This document shows, one piece after another, positions 1-11,227 of a stretch of DNA of 64,000 bases. The DNA comes from Cladobotryum mycophilum. Its lineage: Eukaryota; Ascomycota; Sordariomycetes; Hypocreales; Hypocreaceae. The notes below the pieces were generated by a model. That model ran no database searches. It had not been told where the DNA came from and saw only the letters and a list, made by a program, of their open reading frames with translations. Where the stretch lies: NCBI GenBank assembly GCA_036429605.1, contig CM071589.1:4154001-4218000 (forward strand), in the 5' to 3' direction. Numbering within the stretch: position 1 is the stretch's first letter; each line of letters starts with the position of its first letter. Position numbers and translations under genes: made by a program.

Positions 1-1388
1 TATCCTGAGGGCTATCGTCTATCCAATGACAGTGGCCAGGGATCCGAACATAACACGGAATCTTTACGCAACAATTCACTATCCACTATTGGCGATGATG
101 AGCGGCAGCCTTTCCCCAATATTGAAAAGGAATTCGATGACGAATTTCCCACCTTGCCTGTATCGCGAAACATTGCGACAGTATGGGCCGAAAAAGTGGT
201 TTCTTCCAAGATTTGGAAATTCTTGGACATTGGGTACAAAATAATTGATCGCGTTATCCTTCCGCTTGGTTTCGTTGCCTTCGCCACGGGAATTGTAACA
301 TTTGGCAGATTCTTCGTAAGTCTCTAATTTTGGAGAATTTATATCCTAATAGCTAATCATCTATCTATTTATTAGGAGGGCCAAGCTATTTTCAACGGTC
401 TAGCTCACTGGATCAAAGGCGGCGTCTTCTTTTGGCTTGGACTCTTTAATCTTGGACGCTGGTCTGGCAGTTTTGGCGAACTGGGTTGGGCCTGGAACTT
501 GCGTCCTAAGCGACGACAAGGACAGCGGTGGACACCATCATCCGAGTTCGTCGAATGTGCTCTGATATTCATCTATGGATCAACCAACATTTTTCTGGAG
601 CATTTAGCTAGTACAGATGGCAGATGGACTCCAACAGATCTGGAACACCTATCTATTACTATACTCTTCCTTGGCGGGGGTTTGGTGAGTGATCATACTT
701 TGATTTACAATGTCTCCCTTTTATCTCGGGACTAAGACTAACTAACCTACGAATAGTGCGGAATGCTTGTGGAATCTACTCGTATCAGGAAGCTGCTCAA
801 CACTACTGCAACTAACTTGCACCATGAATATGCACAGCCCGACGAAGAACGACAAGCGCAAGAGCCTCCAGTTACTTATGAGTTCTCCACGAACCCAATC
901 CCTGCTCTGGTTATTTTGCTCCTTGGAATCATGATGGGAGGACATCATCAGGACACTATGACCTCTACCATGGTTCACAAGCAATGGGGTGATTTATTGC
1001 TGGGCGCATCATGTGCTAGGATTCTCACCTATATTCTTGCTTTCCTTAGACCACCTACTTCGGTTCATCCCTCACGACCTCCTACTGAGTTGCTTTCTTC
1101 CTTTGGCCTCATAGCTGGTGGCATCATCTTCATGGCTAGTGTAAGTTTTTCTATTCGTGAATCAACTCCTTCTAGAAATTTGCTTACAATAACCAGAGCT
1201 CGGACACTATCCGGGGCATGATCCACTATGATATGGACGCCATGTCAGTGTACACTGTCACTTTAGGCCTTGTTGGCCTATTAATGGCTTGGGAATTGAT
1301 TGTCTTGGCCATCAAAGGATGGGCCACTCGCAAAGGATGGGCCACTCGCAAAGAATGGCAGGCTTCTCACTTGCATGGCTTTGTTTGA
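1..1388 (+). CDS. Ytp1-like multi-pass membrane protein, 5'-truncated by window edge
   Basis: The frame is open from base 1, so the start lies upstream. Exons are 1-315, 376-684, 757-1140 and 1197-1388; introns 316-375, 685-756 and 1141-1196 all have GT donors and AG acceptors and all fall between codons. The visible 399 residues begin with a polar acidic segment, followed by several hydrophobic membrane segments. The third and fourth exons hold a motif-rich core (WTPSSEFVECALIFIYGSTN, then GGHHQ) that I associate with the C-terminal domain of fungal Ytp1-like proteins. The family is a poorly characterised group of integral membrane proteins; the biochemical role is unknown. Odd point: an in-frame 18-bp tandem duplication near the C-terminus repeats KGWATR. 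The next gene is convergent. Family call is from remembered similarity; exon structure is read directly. Confidence 0.8.
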
Positions 1389-2124
1389 GGCATTTGCCTG
1401 GCGTAGCCTAATGCGCATCTTTGTCCCGGCCACTTAGTCGGCTAACAATGGTTCTTTATGGCATCCTACACCATGCTCAATTTCCCTCGGTTTCGAGTGT
1501 TTCGGTGTCCACTCCTTTCTTTCCTTCTCTCGTTTCATCAACACTTTGAGATACCCTTCATACACTCATATTAGGCTAGTGCAACTATGCTATCAGCTTT
1601 CTTTTCTGTTTATGAGACAATGATTATGAGCCCCGTGTCGCTTTTTTTTCAGGTGCCATGGTGTTTTTGTTTTTTTTTTGGTTAGATGGGCCAAGTCATT
1701 CCCTGATACCCCGAAGGAAGTGGTTAATGAGCATATATTAGAACAAATTTAGATATCATGAACAAACTAGCGGTTGGTTGAGAGTTGTGTGATCTCATCT
1801 TAAGATGAAAAACAACGGATTCCTCCAGGTATCAGTGGTGCCTTGGATGTAAAATATGAATTTGAGTTGGGCAAGTGTAATATTACGCCAACACCTCGTG
1901 ACTATGAAATCAGCTTCCTACAACGAGGGAGAAAAGTTATTAGGAAACCGGTGCTTCACATGCTACCTCACATTTGCTTGTTAATCAGCAAGCGCCTGCC
2001 TCTCCGCATAAGCCCCACCCCCAACCATGTTTGCGTGAGATTAATAAGACTAGAATCAACCCACCCCCAAAACTTAAAACCATAGTGTTTCTAGCTGGAA
2101 CAAGGCAAGTGGAAGGCCGATACT
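1389..2124. other. intergenic, no gene seen
   Basis: This is the 3' flank of the Ytp1-like gene. It contains pyrimidine-rich and poly-T stretches (around 1645-1680) consistent with a fungal 3' UTR and terminator region. Small open frames here show no recognisable domain or splice support. Confidence 0.6.
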
Positions 2125-2358
2125 TCATCTTGAGTCGTCCCGCTTGGATAGTTTTAAGTCATTGACCAATCTTCTTTGATGTTCTGATGAGAATTGCTCA
2201 ACACCTTGTTGAAGAGCATGTACAAGAAATGGTACAGAGTCGACTTTGAAGTCATCGGCGTTTCGGATTTTGTCAAGATCTTCCGAAAGCTCTTGCGTTA
2301 ACTTCTGAAGATAGTACGACGAAAAATCGTCTTGAATATCTTGGCTTGATTGAGGCAT
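2125..2358 (-). CDS. Short Rsa3-like ribosome-assembly domain protein (77 aa)
   Basis: Reads from ATG at 2358 to TGA at 2125. The product starts MPQSSQDIQDDFSSYYLQ and is essentially one helical domain with the pattern FSSYYLQ-LT-EL-EDLDKIR-ADDFK-DSVPFLVHALQQG, which I recognise as the C-terminal domain of ribosome-assembly protein 3 (Rsa3), a nucleolar factor acting in early 60S subunit maturation. Usual fungal Rsa3 proteins are longer, with a charged Lys/Ser/Asp-rich N-terminal region; no such exon is visible in roughly 0.8 kb upstream. The frame also extends upstream to a possible Met at 2412, but that added part (YIIHLSIYFYSRPV) looks like untranslated sequence. It may be a minimal functional gene, the last exon of a longer gene with an unrecognised upstream exon, or a truncated duplicate. 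Confidence 0.55.
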   Translation of the reverse strand: MPQSSQDIQDDFSSYYLQKLTQELSEDLDKIRNADDFKVDSVPFLVHALQQGVEQFSSEHQRRLVNDLKLSKRDDSR

Positions 2359-3174
2359 TGAAACAGGTCTCGAGTAGAAGTATATTGACAAATGAATGAT
2401 ATAGGCCGGCAATCGGGTGACGTATGACCGGAAAAGATGACCACTGATGGAAAGTGGGCGAGAAAGGCTGGCTTGAGAGATCGTGCCTGATGCAGGGTTG
2501 GAAAATTATGGCAGAAGTGCGTGGGACTAAATATCACCCCCGCCACACAGTGTGTAGAGGTAGCACACTGTATCGAGAAACCCCCCCCCAAAAAAAGGGG
2601 AAAAATACGAGACTATTTAGAATAGTTACTTCAGCTAAATATTTTACAGTCATATACTCCTTACTTGGTCTCAATGAGACTTCCTTTCTCATGTTGGATA
2701 AGAAGCTATCTTCTGTATTTTTTGTATGAATACAATATCGCGTCCAATATCATGATGGAAGAGTGGTGTGCCTAGAAAATATTTTATGGCTATTAGTTAC
2801 CTAGTATGTTGTGAGGTGTTTATCTACATAGAGTCTTATTCAATTTATGAGACGTTCTAATATTTTGAGGACACATCAAAGAGGTGGAGTAAGACTAAGG
2901 CTACGCGGTAAAACGAGGAGAGTAGACGATGAGATTGTAAAAAGAGCACTGTGTTCTATTAGCTAAATAATATATCACTCAATTCATCGAATCATGCTAG
3001 GTACACCGCTTTATTGTTCCTGTCTACAAGAGACTACGAGCTAATTCGAAAAGTTCAACCAAATCCACGATCCTCTGAAGCATCACAGCTAGTAACCCAT
3101 CATTAGAGCTTATTGTCCTCACTAGATATCGTGAGTTGATGCTGTGAAGTATTTTGGGAGGGATAAAACCCCAC
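2359..3174. other. intergenic between Rsa3-like gene and RAD54 3' end
   Basis: AT-leaning sequence with a C9/A6/G4 run at about 2581-2600. It should hold the Rsa3-like promoter and the RAD54 3' UTR. I see no further gene. Confidence 0.5.
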
Positions 3175-5640
3175 TCAGTGTGAAATGTATTGGAAAACTG
3201 CGGATACTTCGGGCTCTTCATGTTCCTGCCTCAATAAAAAATCTTGGATAGATTGAAGTCCGGAATTGACAAAGTGATTCCAAGTACTCGTGTCACCGTA
3301 TAGAAGTGCTGGTGCCTTGATGTATTGCTTACCATCGGGCTTACACCTTTTGCATTTGAAGGTATCATGTGTATCGCTTGTTGTGTCAGCTCTGTACTGG
3401 AAGAGTTCTCGCAGACTGTCTAAAGAGAAATGCCGTTCAACATCTTCGGCCGAATCTACCACGCAAGATGACAAACTTTGCTTATGGGACTGGCGTTGGA
3501 ATATCTTCTCCTCAATGGTGCCTGTAGCAATAAAGCGGTAGACGAAGCAATCCTTTTTTTGACCGTCACGCCAAACTCGTGCTAGAGCTTGCTGATCTGC
3601 AGCAGGGTTCCAGTCAGGATCGAAGAGTACGAGTCGATTGGCTCCAATAAGGTTTATACCACAACCACCAGCTTTACTGCTTAGCAGGAAGACGAACTCA
3701 GTGCCGTCTGGATCGTTGAAGCGGTCGACAAGCTTCTGGCGCTTGTTTACATTCATTGTGCCATCAAGTCGAAGACTGCCGTATTGACGTTCTCGGCACA
3801 AGCGTTCAAATAAGTCCAAGGTGGATGTATAGTTACTGATGAGAACAATTTTGTCGTTTGTATCCTGACGAATTCTAGCGAGCATTCGATCAAGCACTTG
3901 CATTTTCCCAGAGTACCAAGGCTTGATATCTCGATCTCTACCACGAGCTTCCTTTGGAAGATAATCTTCTGGGAAACATTTCTCTGAGCCTGGTAAATCT
4001 GTAGAGAGATTGAGGAGATCAGGGTGATTGCAGAGCTTTTTGAGAAGATTGATAGCTTTTAAGGGTTGACTGCCTTTGCCACGAAGAAGAGCCTGAATGT
4101 CTGGACTGGTAATGAAATAGTTGTACAGACTTAACTGGAATGGCGCAAGATTACAAAAGACCACGTGCTCGTACTTGACAGGAAGGTATTTGGAGAGGAT
4201 ATCGTTGGTTCTTCGAATGAGGAACTTATTGACAATTCCAAGTAACTCTGTTGTACATTCGTCGCCACGCTTGCGATCCGCCTCAGACGCGTCTGCATCT
4301 CTTCCACGCAAGATGGGAATTTCAAATCGCTTGCGGAATTGAAGCCGTGAGCCAAGCAAATCTGGATTGGCAAAACTTGTGAGAGCAAAGTACTCTGTGA
4401 GGTCGTTTTGGATCGGAGTGCCTGTTAGAATAACTCTCCTAGAAACATTGAGACTGTTAAGAGCATTGAATGTGTTGCTATCTGCGTTCTTCAGGCGATG
4501 GCCTTCGTCACAAAATAAAAGTCCGATTTTTGTGTTTTTGAGCTCTTCAACATTCAGGCGTAGAGTTTCGTAAGAAACAATAATGACAGGCCGGGTAACT
4601 GACCGACCAGAGGCAATGGCCCACTGCCGAAGTTGTCTTGTCAGCTCTTCTTTGGATGCTTTGCCGTCAATAGCAAATGGCGTGATGGCATTAGCACCCA
4701 GCCATTTGGTCAATTCATTCGCCCAGTTTTTTACTAGACTGGCAGGGCAGACTACAATCGCCTTCTGAATGGTCGATTTCCCGGCATCTGGCGATTGCTT
4801 CAATAATGTCCACATTAGAGTGATGCACTGCAGTGTCTTTCCCAGGCCCATCTCATCGGCCATGATGCATCCATTGGCCTTCTCATCAATGAGTCCAGTA
4901 ACACATTTATACATGAACTTGACGCCTTCAACTTGATGAGGACGGAGACGCTGAGCAATCTTAGGATCGATGACGACGGGTACCCTAGGGAGACTTTTAT
5001 CCACCTGCTTCCTGATACCTAATATTTCTGCTAAGCTTTTGTGAACTAGAGGGGCATCCAGCTCCTTTGATACCGCCTCATCTTTGCTCGCTTTGTCAAG
5101 AGCCTGGGACTTCATGGGTTTGTCTTCGACCGTTGGGTCATAGAGGACAATTGAGAATTCGCCGCTAGGGTCATGTAGAGCTTTAGCCACAAACACAGCG
5201 CCTTGTCGGAGGCCAAGAGTCGGCGGGGGCCTTGTGGGGTTGTATGCAGTGCTGGTTTTGTCCTTGAGAGGGACACTAAATGCTTTTCGAAAAATAAGGC
5301 CCTTGTCTTTAACTTGAAAGACAGGAAATCGATTGGCATCTCTTGTAGCAAGAGCAAGCCGCTCAACATTGGTATACGGTTTATCAGCGTCATCAGCATC
5401 GCCATCGGCACCTTTATAATCAATCTTTCTCCGCTTCCGCGCTGGGCGATCGGTTGCTGGAGCCTTTATAGCTGAGGAAGGACATTTGAACGGCTTGTAT
5501 AGTTGGCTGGTAGACTGTGGTGTGTATGAATGGCGCCGATTCTCCTTACCCACATTTGGAGTGGAGGTTAACATTGGCCTGTATGTTGTTAAACTCACTG
5601 AGCCTGAAACCATCAACACGATAACTTACATGGGGACCAT
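3175..5640 (-). CDS. RAD54: DNA repair and recombination protein Rad54 (Swi2/Snf2 dsDNA translocase)
   Basis: Rad54 is a nuclear ATP-driven dsDNA translocase that partners the Rad51 filament in homologous recombination. The large exon 5578-3175 encodes the N-terminal Rad54 region (basic RPARKRRK, then NRFPVFQVKDKG), a DEXH helicase core with DEMGLGKT (motif I), DEGH (motif II) and LTGTPIQN (motif III), and a C-terminal helicase half with SSKAGGCGINLIGANRL and QALARVWRDGQ. A CKRC pair lies in the C-terminal tail. An intron 5629-5579 (GTAAGT donor, ACATACAG acceptor) joins an 11-nt first coding exon (5640-5630) to the large exon exactly in frame, giving MVPMPMLTSTPNVG and a product of about 804 aa. 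Without that splice the frame also runs through the intron and could start at 5619 (814 aa). The stop is TGA at 3175. The domain set is complete and nothing is broken. Confidence 0.95.
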
Positions 5641-6323
5641 ATCTAGAGAGATGCTACAGTCTGGTCGCTTTCTTTGCAGCGCTTGGGCAAAATGTGAAAA
5701 CGGAATAACACTGAATAGCTACCTAGTAGGTAGTTACTATTATATTAAGGGTTAAATCGTTTCTTGAATATCTTGCAAGTATGGCTGTGGTCGGAACGTG
5801 TAGCTACTGCCTATTAGGTAGATACCTAGGCAGCAAAGACGCGACGGGACGCGCAGCAAGCTCCGCGATATCACGTGACCATCCACATGACGTAGTCGAC
5901 ATGGACTGCTGTGGTATTTCTCCTCCTTGTCTAGGAAGACTTTGGCTCAAGATCATCTGCCTCTGCTATCTTCATAAAAAAAATCTTGTTACTTTATTGT
6001 GTAGACGGCTACTGACAGGTAGGTTTCTGGGGGATAATTACTATCATTTTCCATGGATGCGACGGAAAATGCCTCTTCGGGCAAGAGGAAATTTGGTCTC
6101 AGGCATGTGATTGGGTGGCTTGACAACGCTTGGCTCTTACATGAAGTAAAACCTCATTCAGGTATCTTTGGCCATTTGATGAATGGTGATGTCCTCAATC
6201 AGCCACCTGTTCATCTTGTAATCAGTTGTATCTAAAGAGACCGAATATCCTGACTTTGGCGTGCGTCTTTCTGTGGGCCTTTTGGTAGAAATAAATAGCT
6301 CCGTGTGGTGGCCCAGACACGAC
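5641..6323. other. divergent intergenic region between RAD54 and carrier gene
   Basis: This region should contain both promoters, as the two genes point away from each other. It holds several copies of a CTACCTAGTAGGTAG / CTATTAGGTAGATACC-like palindromic motif at 5715-5840. An open frame at 6053-6235 is not supported by any recognisable domain. Confidence 0.5.
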
Positions 6324-7235
6324 ATGTCGGCCGATTTTTGGGCTGGCTATGCCAGTGGTGTTGTTGGTATCGTTGTGGGCAACCCCCTCGACATCATAAA
6401 AATACGCCATCAAACCCAGAGTCATATACTGGCAAGCTCAAGGGCCCAGAGCTCGTCTGCCTTGGTCAAGGGAACTGCTGCACCGATCCTTGGCTACGGT
6501 GCTCTAAATGCCTTACTCTTCGTCTCATACAACAGATCCGAGGCAGTGCTGAGCCATTCCCTGTCAACCAAAAATAGCCTCGTCGTTTGCTGGCTAGCTG
6601 GGGCTGTTGGCGGTCTTGCTACTTGGGTTGTCAGTGCCCCAACTGAGTTGATCAAGTGCCGCACGCAGTTGTCGGTGCCGCCCACATCAAGCTGGTCCGT
6701 TGCACGACAAATATGGATGGCTAATGGAGTCAAGGGCTTATATTTTGGTGGGCTCGTAACAGCATTGCGAGACAGCATCGGCTACGGGTTTTACTTTTGG
6801 TCATACGAGTTGGCCAATAGGTGCTGGCCTACGGCTCGTGAGGATAAAAGAACATCTTCACTTCAACAAGATATGCCGAGGATCCTGTTATGTGGAGGTT
6901 TTGCGGGTATTGCAACTTGGTCCAGTATATTCCCTCTCGACGTCATCAAATCTCGCCTCCAGACACAACCGTGGAGTCCTCGATCAGTAACCGCTATGAT
7001 GCAACCTATGGGCCGCCACTTGCCGAATAACAAGCGCGCTGGGGCGTGGCAAATCACAAAGGACGTTTATAGGGACGGCGGGTTACGCCCTTTCTTTCGT
7101 GGCTTGACTATTTGTAGCACCAGAGCATTTGTTGTCAATGCGGTTCAGTGGGCGGTATACGAGGGAATAATGCATGAAATGGGTCATGGTCGAGAGCAGA
7201 GGGCTGCTGATCTAGAGGTTGCCTATAGCATTTGA
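6324..7235 (+). CDS. Mitochondrial carrier family (SLC25) transporter
   Basis: Intronless, 303 aa from the ATG at 6324 (MSADFWAGYASGVVGIVVGN). Three tandem mitochondrial carrier repeats of about 100 aa are visible through their Px[DE]xx[KR] signatures: PLDIIK near residue 21, APTELIK near residue 105 and PLDVIK near residue 203, each followed by a basic residue and Gln-containing turn. The protein would lie in the inner mitochondrial membrane and exchange small metabolites. The GVVGIVVGNPLD start resembles the carnitine/ornithine/basic-amino-acid branch, but I cannot assign a substrate from the sequence. An upstream in-frame Met at 6261 would add 21 residues; I prefer 6324 because the carrier repeat begins directly there. 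Confidence 0.88.
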   Translation: MSADFWAGYASGVVGIVVGNPLDIIKIRHQTQSHILASSRAQSSSALVKGTAAPILGYGALNALLFVSYNRSEAVLSHSLSTKNSLVVCWLAGAVGGLATWVVSAPTELIKCRTQLSVPPTSSWSVARQIWMANGVKGLYFGGLVTALRDSIGYGFYFWSYELANRCWPTAREDKRTSSLQQDMPRILLCGGFAGIATWSSIFPLDVIKSRLQTQPWSPRSVTAMMQPMGRHLPNNKRAGAWQITKDVYRDGGLRPFFRGLTICSTRAFVVNAVQWAVYEGIMHEMGHGREQRAADLEVAYSI

Positions 7236-8200
7236 AGCAGACTTGAAGTTCAGACCTACATCGGCCCAGTTAGAAATATGAGCTTAACTGTTTTGTTCTT
7301 GTACATGGTCCAGCTCATGCTATAAGAGAGTATTGTGTATCGCATCACTACAAGCTATGTCTTGCATGGATCATATTCTGTTAAGAAACTTGACCAATAC
7401 GATATACCTTATTGTGGTAGACCCTCATCCATAAGGCTCTTCCATAAAGCACCATCTAAACTTGTTTCTCTATGACAATAGGCTAGATGGGATATGGTAT
7501 GGACATTGTAATTAATTATTTTTAATACATTGGAAAACAGTCAGAGGTAGTTTATCGGTGCTAATAAAATGAAATCCTAATACATTATGCCGACGCCTTA
7601 GGACCCACTATCAAACCTTTCAACACGTCGATTATTCCCATACAAACGGCACATGGATGGCCATTGATAAGAAGACTGAGTTGCTGAAAGCAAGAATCCG
7701 TTGATGCTTTCAGATAATTAGAATGAATATGCTAATCTTCCTTCAGACACTATAAGAAACGACTATGTTCTCAACCCTGCAGCACGAGCAGTTTATGTGT
7801 ATGAGTAAATTTTGAAAGCATGACTCTCAAATTCCTCACGAAGCCACCATCACTTGCGATCTGTAGAGATCCTGAGAAGGACCGCTCTAGCCCACCTATT
7901 ATCTACTAGGTATTCAGCCCCACGTACCCCTCCGCTATCTCAACTACAAGCGCAGACGGCACAACATGTTCAGGTCGAAAGTTGAGGAAACCACAATACA
8001 TATAAGAGACATATGGTACCTTGATAGAACACAGTGAGAGAATACTATCATAGCTCTACTACATATGCCTTTTCTTATATCCATTAATGAACAGCCAGGC
8101 ACTGGCTTCCTAATGCTTCAAATAGCTAGTCATGCCTATCGACAACTCTGGTTATCATACTGCTGCTGCTATATTTGAATAGCCATGGCTCCCTACTAAA
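7236..8200. other. intergenic between two convergent genes
   Basis: About 1 kb lying 3' of both the carrier gene and the RSC gene. No open frame of note, no tRNA-like fold and no repeat recognised. Confidence 0.5.
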
Positions 8201-11200
8201 CTATAAGACGTTTCGTCTCTTCACAGAGTTCCTCCAGCCCTCTAACCCAGCATCCTTCTCCCATCGTTCTGTCTCCTCATCAAGATGCTGTGTCCATTCT
8301 TCAACCGCTTGCACGGCTTTGGATGCGACTGCATCAGCAGGCAACCCATGAGAGGTCTCGTCGCCATTATCTGCTTCACCACTAGAGTTCTTTGCCGTGT
8401 CGCCACGTTCCTTGCGTTTCTTTTCGCGTTCAGCCAACCAGGCTTCTCGTCCGGCCAAATACTTTATGCTGTGGCCAAGACCAGCACTTGCTGGGGATAA
8501 ACCGTGGGTAGGCCGATCAAGTGGGGGCGTTGTGAAGAAGAGCACCTTGCCCGTAGTATCGCGTTGAAAGCTCTGTCGAACCTCTGCTGGTAAAGCATCG
8601 TTGATGTTTTCAGGTAAGGTATAAACTTCCGGTGGTCTTGGTGGATTGTATGCATTAGTATGAGGCTGGGGATTTCCTGGTGTTGCGCTAACAGGAGGTC
8701 GCGCAGTTGTGGTGAGAGGTCCCTGGTTGTAGTTTCCTGTCCGGGGATTAGGCCCGGGCTGATGATGCATCGGTAAAGCCGGTGGTTGGGTATAGTTGGG
8801 TGCATAGCCTTGAGAATAGCCAGGTTGCGGATGTTGGTGTTGATATTGCATTGGCCGCATGGAAACTTGGGGTTGGGCCGCTTGCTGAGGAGGATGAGGA
8901 ATAGGAACTGGTGTTTGGTGTAGAGGAGGCCCTCCTGTCACAGGCGTAACAGGCTGGAAGTGTGGCGTCAGGTGGGCATGATATTGGCCTGGAGATGGCG
9001 TTGCGCCAGTCACTGAAAACTGGGCGGTCGCGTTTCTAGCTGACGTATCGTTTACGCTGTCTCTGGCTGCCGACAACATCGACGCACGATGCACAGGGTC
9101 GGGGGAATCTCCGAAGCCATGGACGCTGGGGGTGGTGGTGCTGTGGGTTCAGGAGGAGGAGATTCCTAGTGACGGGGTAAATTAAATTCGGTTAGTAATG
9201 AACACAGTAACTATGTATAGCAGTTGGCGACAAGCTGAATGGTCAAGGTAAAGACAAAATGTGAAAATCGAGAGGAACTCTCTGGTATTCCGAACGTTAA
9301 GAATGCTGAGGAAAACTCACATTGGGTTCAGGTGGCCGACGATGAACAGCACCTACAATTGGGGGTGCGTTAGGACTGCCCCAGGTTGGCCTAGGCAATT
9401 GATCTGTTTCCTTCGCGTCTTCTCGCAGAAGGTGTTTGATTGGACTGGGCACCTTTCTCATCCGGCGTGGCACTTCGAAAAGATCCATTTCATAGTCCTT
9501 GTCTCGCACTTCATCTGGGACACAACTAGCCCACGTCTTGATCTTGTTGAAACGAAACCTTTCTTCATTATACCGCGACTCGCACACATATACGTCCTTC
9601 TCTGGCGGGAATCCTCGAGGTCGACCCTTGTTGAATCGTGTGACAAACATGACAAAACAACGATCAATGACCTCCCCAATCTGATGATCGCGGTATTGAC
9701 CAGTTTTGACCACTTCGTGCTCGAAAAAATGTTTCTGGTAGCGGTGAACTGTCTGTTCTGGTCTATAGTACCAGCATGCATTGATCCATTTTTGTCCTGC
9801 GCGATCCTGCCATGTCCTGAAAATCTGGGCAACAATCGGCTTGGCTAAATCATTAGGGTTGCGAATGTGAACCCAATCGCCTGTTGAACAAAGTCAGTTG
9901 GCACGATACCAGACAGAGCAGGCACATCGAAAGGTTGTGCATCATGGTAGACTTTACTCACCTACTCTCCAAGTATCTCCACTGTAGTGGATCTCTGCCA
10001 ATGGGAGTTTGCCATCCTCATCTCGGAAGTCATCATCTGGCTTGACCTTTTCTTGCTCAGCCAGAATGCGAGCCTGTTGCTGCAAATCCACAGCAGCACG
10101 GTATACTTCGCTATCGTCCTCATTATACAGCTTAGCATTCTCAAACATCAATTCGATGTCCAACATGACTTGGTCAACACTCCTGTACTTCTTCCTCTTT
10201 GCCTTCTTTTTTATGTTATCCAAAGCGATGGGATTCGCGATTGTTTGGTAGTAGTCGGGAACCGCACTCTTATCTGGTAGCTTCTCAAAAGGCAGAATGA
10301 GCATACGCCCATCTTTGTCTTTCACTTTCCTAAGACCCTTTATAATCGAGGATATTCTGGCTTCCATCGGTGTTAGAACCATTGGCGGTCGGCCCCTTTT
10401 CTTATGTGATTCTTCATCGTTCTCGCCATCGCGGTCTTTACGTCCAGAGGCAGCGAATCGACCCCGACCCCGTCTACGATGACGACGGCCACCTTCATCT
10501 TCAGATTCCTCGTCCTCTTCGTCATCATCGTCTTCGTCTTCGTCTTCCTCTTCTTCTTCCTCCTCCTCCTCAACATCTTCGACTTCTGAATCTCTCGATG
10601 GTGATTCTTCAGCGGGGGTAGTTCTCCAAGATCTGGAAGTTTCGCATCTTCTGCAGATATCTCTCCTTTTTCTACAAGCTTCTGCAGCTCCTCCTGAAAT
10701 ATCTGACGAAGACGCTCGGCCGCGCCAAAGATCGGTGCCGAAGGGCGGTTGTATACTTGCGCATTGTGACATATTTGGGCAACATCTTTGACAAACTCGG
10801 GAAACGCTGCATACTGTTTCTTCTGTGTTTTACCCTAGCATTTATAAGTAATGTAGAATCGGCATAGATGTGGTGGTACTTACTCGGATCGTACTGAAGG
10901 CGACGGGTTCATCAATGATATCAAAGTAGTCGGGTAAGATGCGTCGATTCGGGATGCGCTGGAATCCAGCCGCAAGCTCTTCACCACTGTAGTATTACTG
11001 TCAGCGCTGTTGGCAATGCTAGCACGTTCAAGATAGGGTTCCTACTCTTCTTCCACGCTGCATAGGTATTTTGAGAGGTTGTGGATCATCTCAAACATAT
11101 CATGGCTTCCCTCCTCGTTCTCTTCGCCATCAGCGTCCGATTCATCCTCGTCAGGGCTGTCTTTCATATCGACATCTTCATCCATCTCGCTCTTCCGCGC

Positions 11201-11227
11201 TTCTTGAATGGATCCATCATCTGCCAT
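8201..11227 (-). CDS. RSC complex subunit, double bromodomain + BAH (Rsc1/Rsc2-like), with two apparent frameshifts
   Basis: Exons (minus strand): 11227-11046, 10986-10884, 10834-9962, 9880-9321 and 9165-8201; all introns GT-AG (49-155 bp). The product would be about 894 aa: acidic N-terminus, bromodomain 1 (GEELAAGFQRIPNRRILPDY to AQVYNRPSAPIF), a long Glu/Asp tract then RGRGR, bromodomain 2 (MEARISSIIKGLRK to ENAKLYNEDDSEVYRAAVDL), a BAH domain (DWVHIRNPNDLAKPIVAQIF to PRRMRKVP), and a Pro/Gln-rich C-terminus. Rsc1/Rsc2 proteins read acetyl-lysine on nucleosomes for the RSC ATP-dependent remodeller in the nucleus. Two breaks: after LPDLGELPP (about 10614-10618) and after ASMASEIPP (about 9101-9106) the homologous sequence continues in another frame. 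In both cases the break sits at CCCCC and one extra C would restore the frame. I found no GT-AG intron that explains either break. Assembly homopolymer error is likelier than a pseudogene. Confidence 0.85.

Noticed and set aside
5715..5840. CTACCTAGTAGGTAG-type palindromes as a binding site
   Set aside because: CCTAGGTA-like words are common low-complexity sequence in filamentous ascomycete intergenic DNA (another occurs near 17320); no specific factor can be named.
5781..6235. Open frames upstream of the carrier gene
   Set aside because: No domain, no splice site and no conservation cue; probably promoter and 5' UTR.
9261..9848. 195-codon frame on the plus strand
   Set aside because: It is the complement of the BAH-domain exon of the RSC-like gene, which has strong homology on the minus strand.
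10370..10772. Alternative readings around the acidic tract of the RSC-like gene as separate genes
   Set aside because: Both fragments belong to one conserved protein; the split is explained by the one-base frame break.
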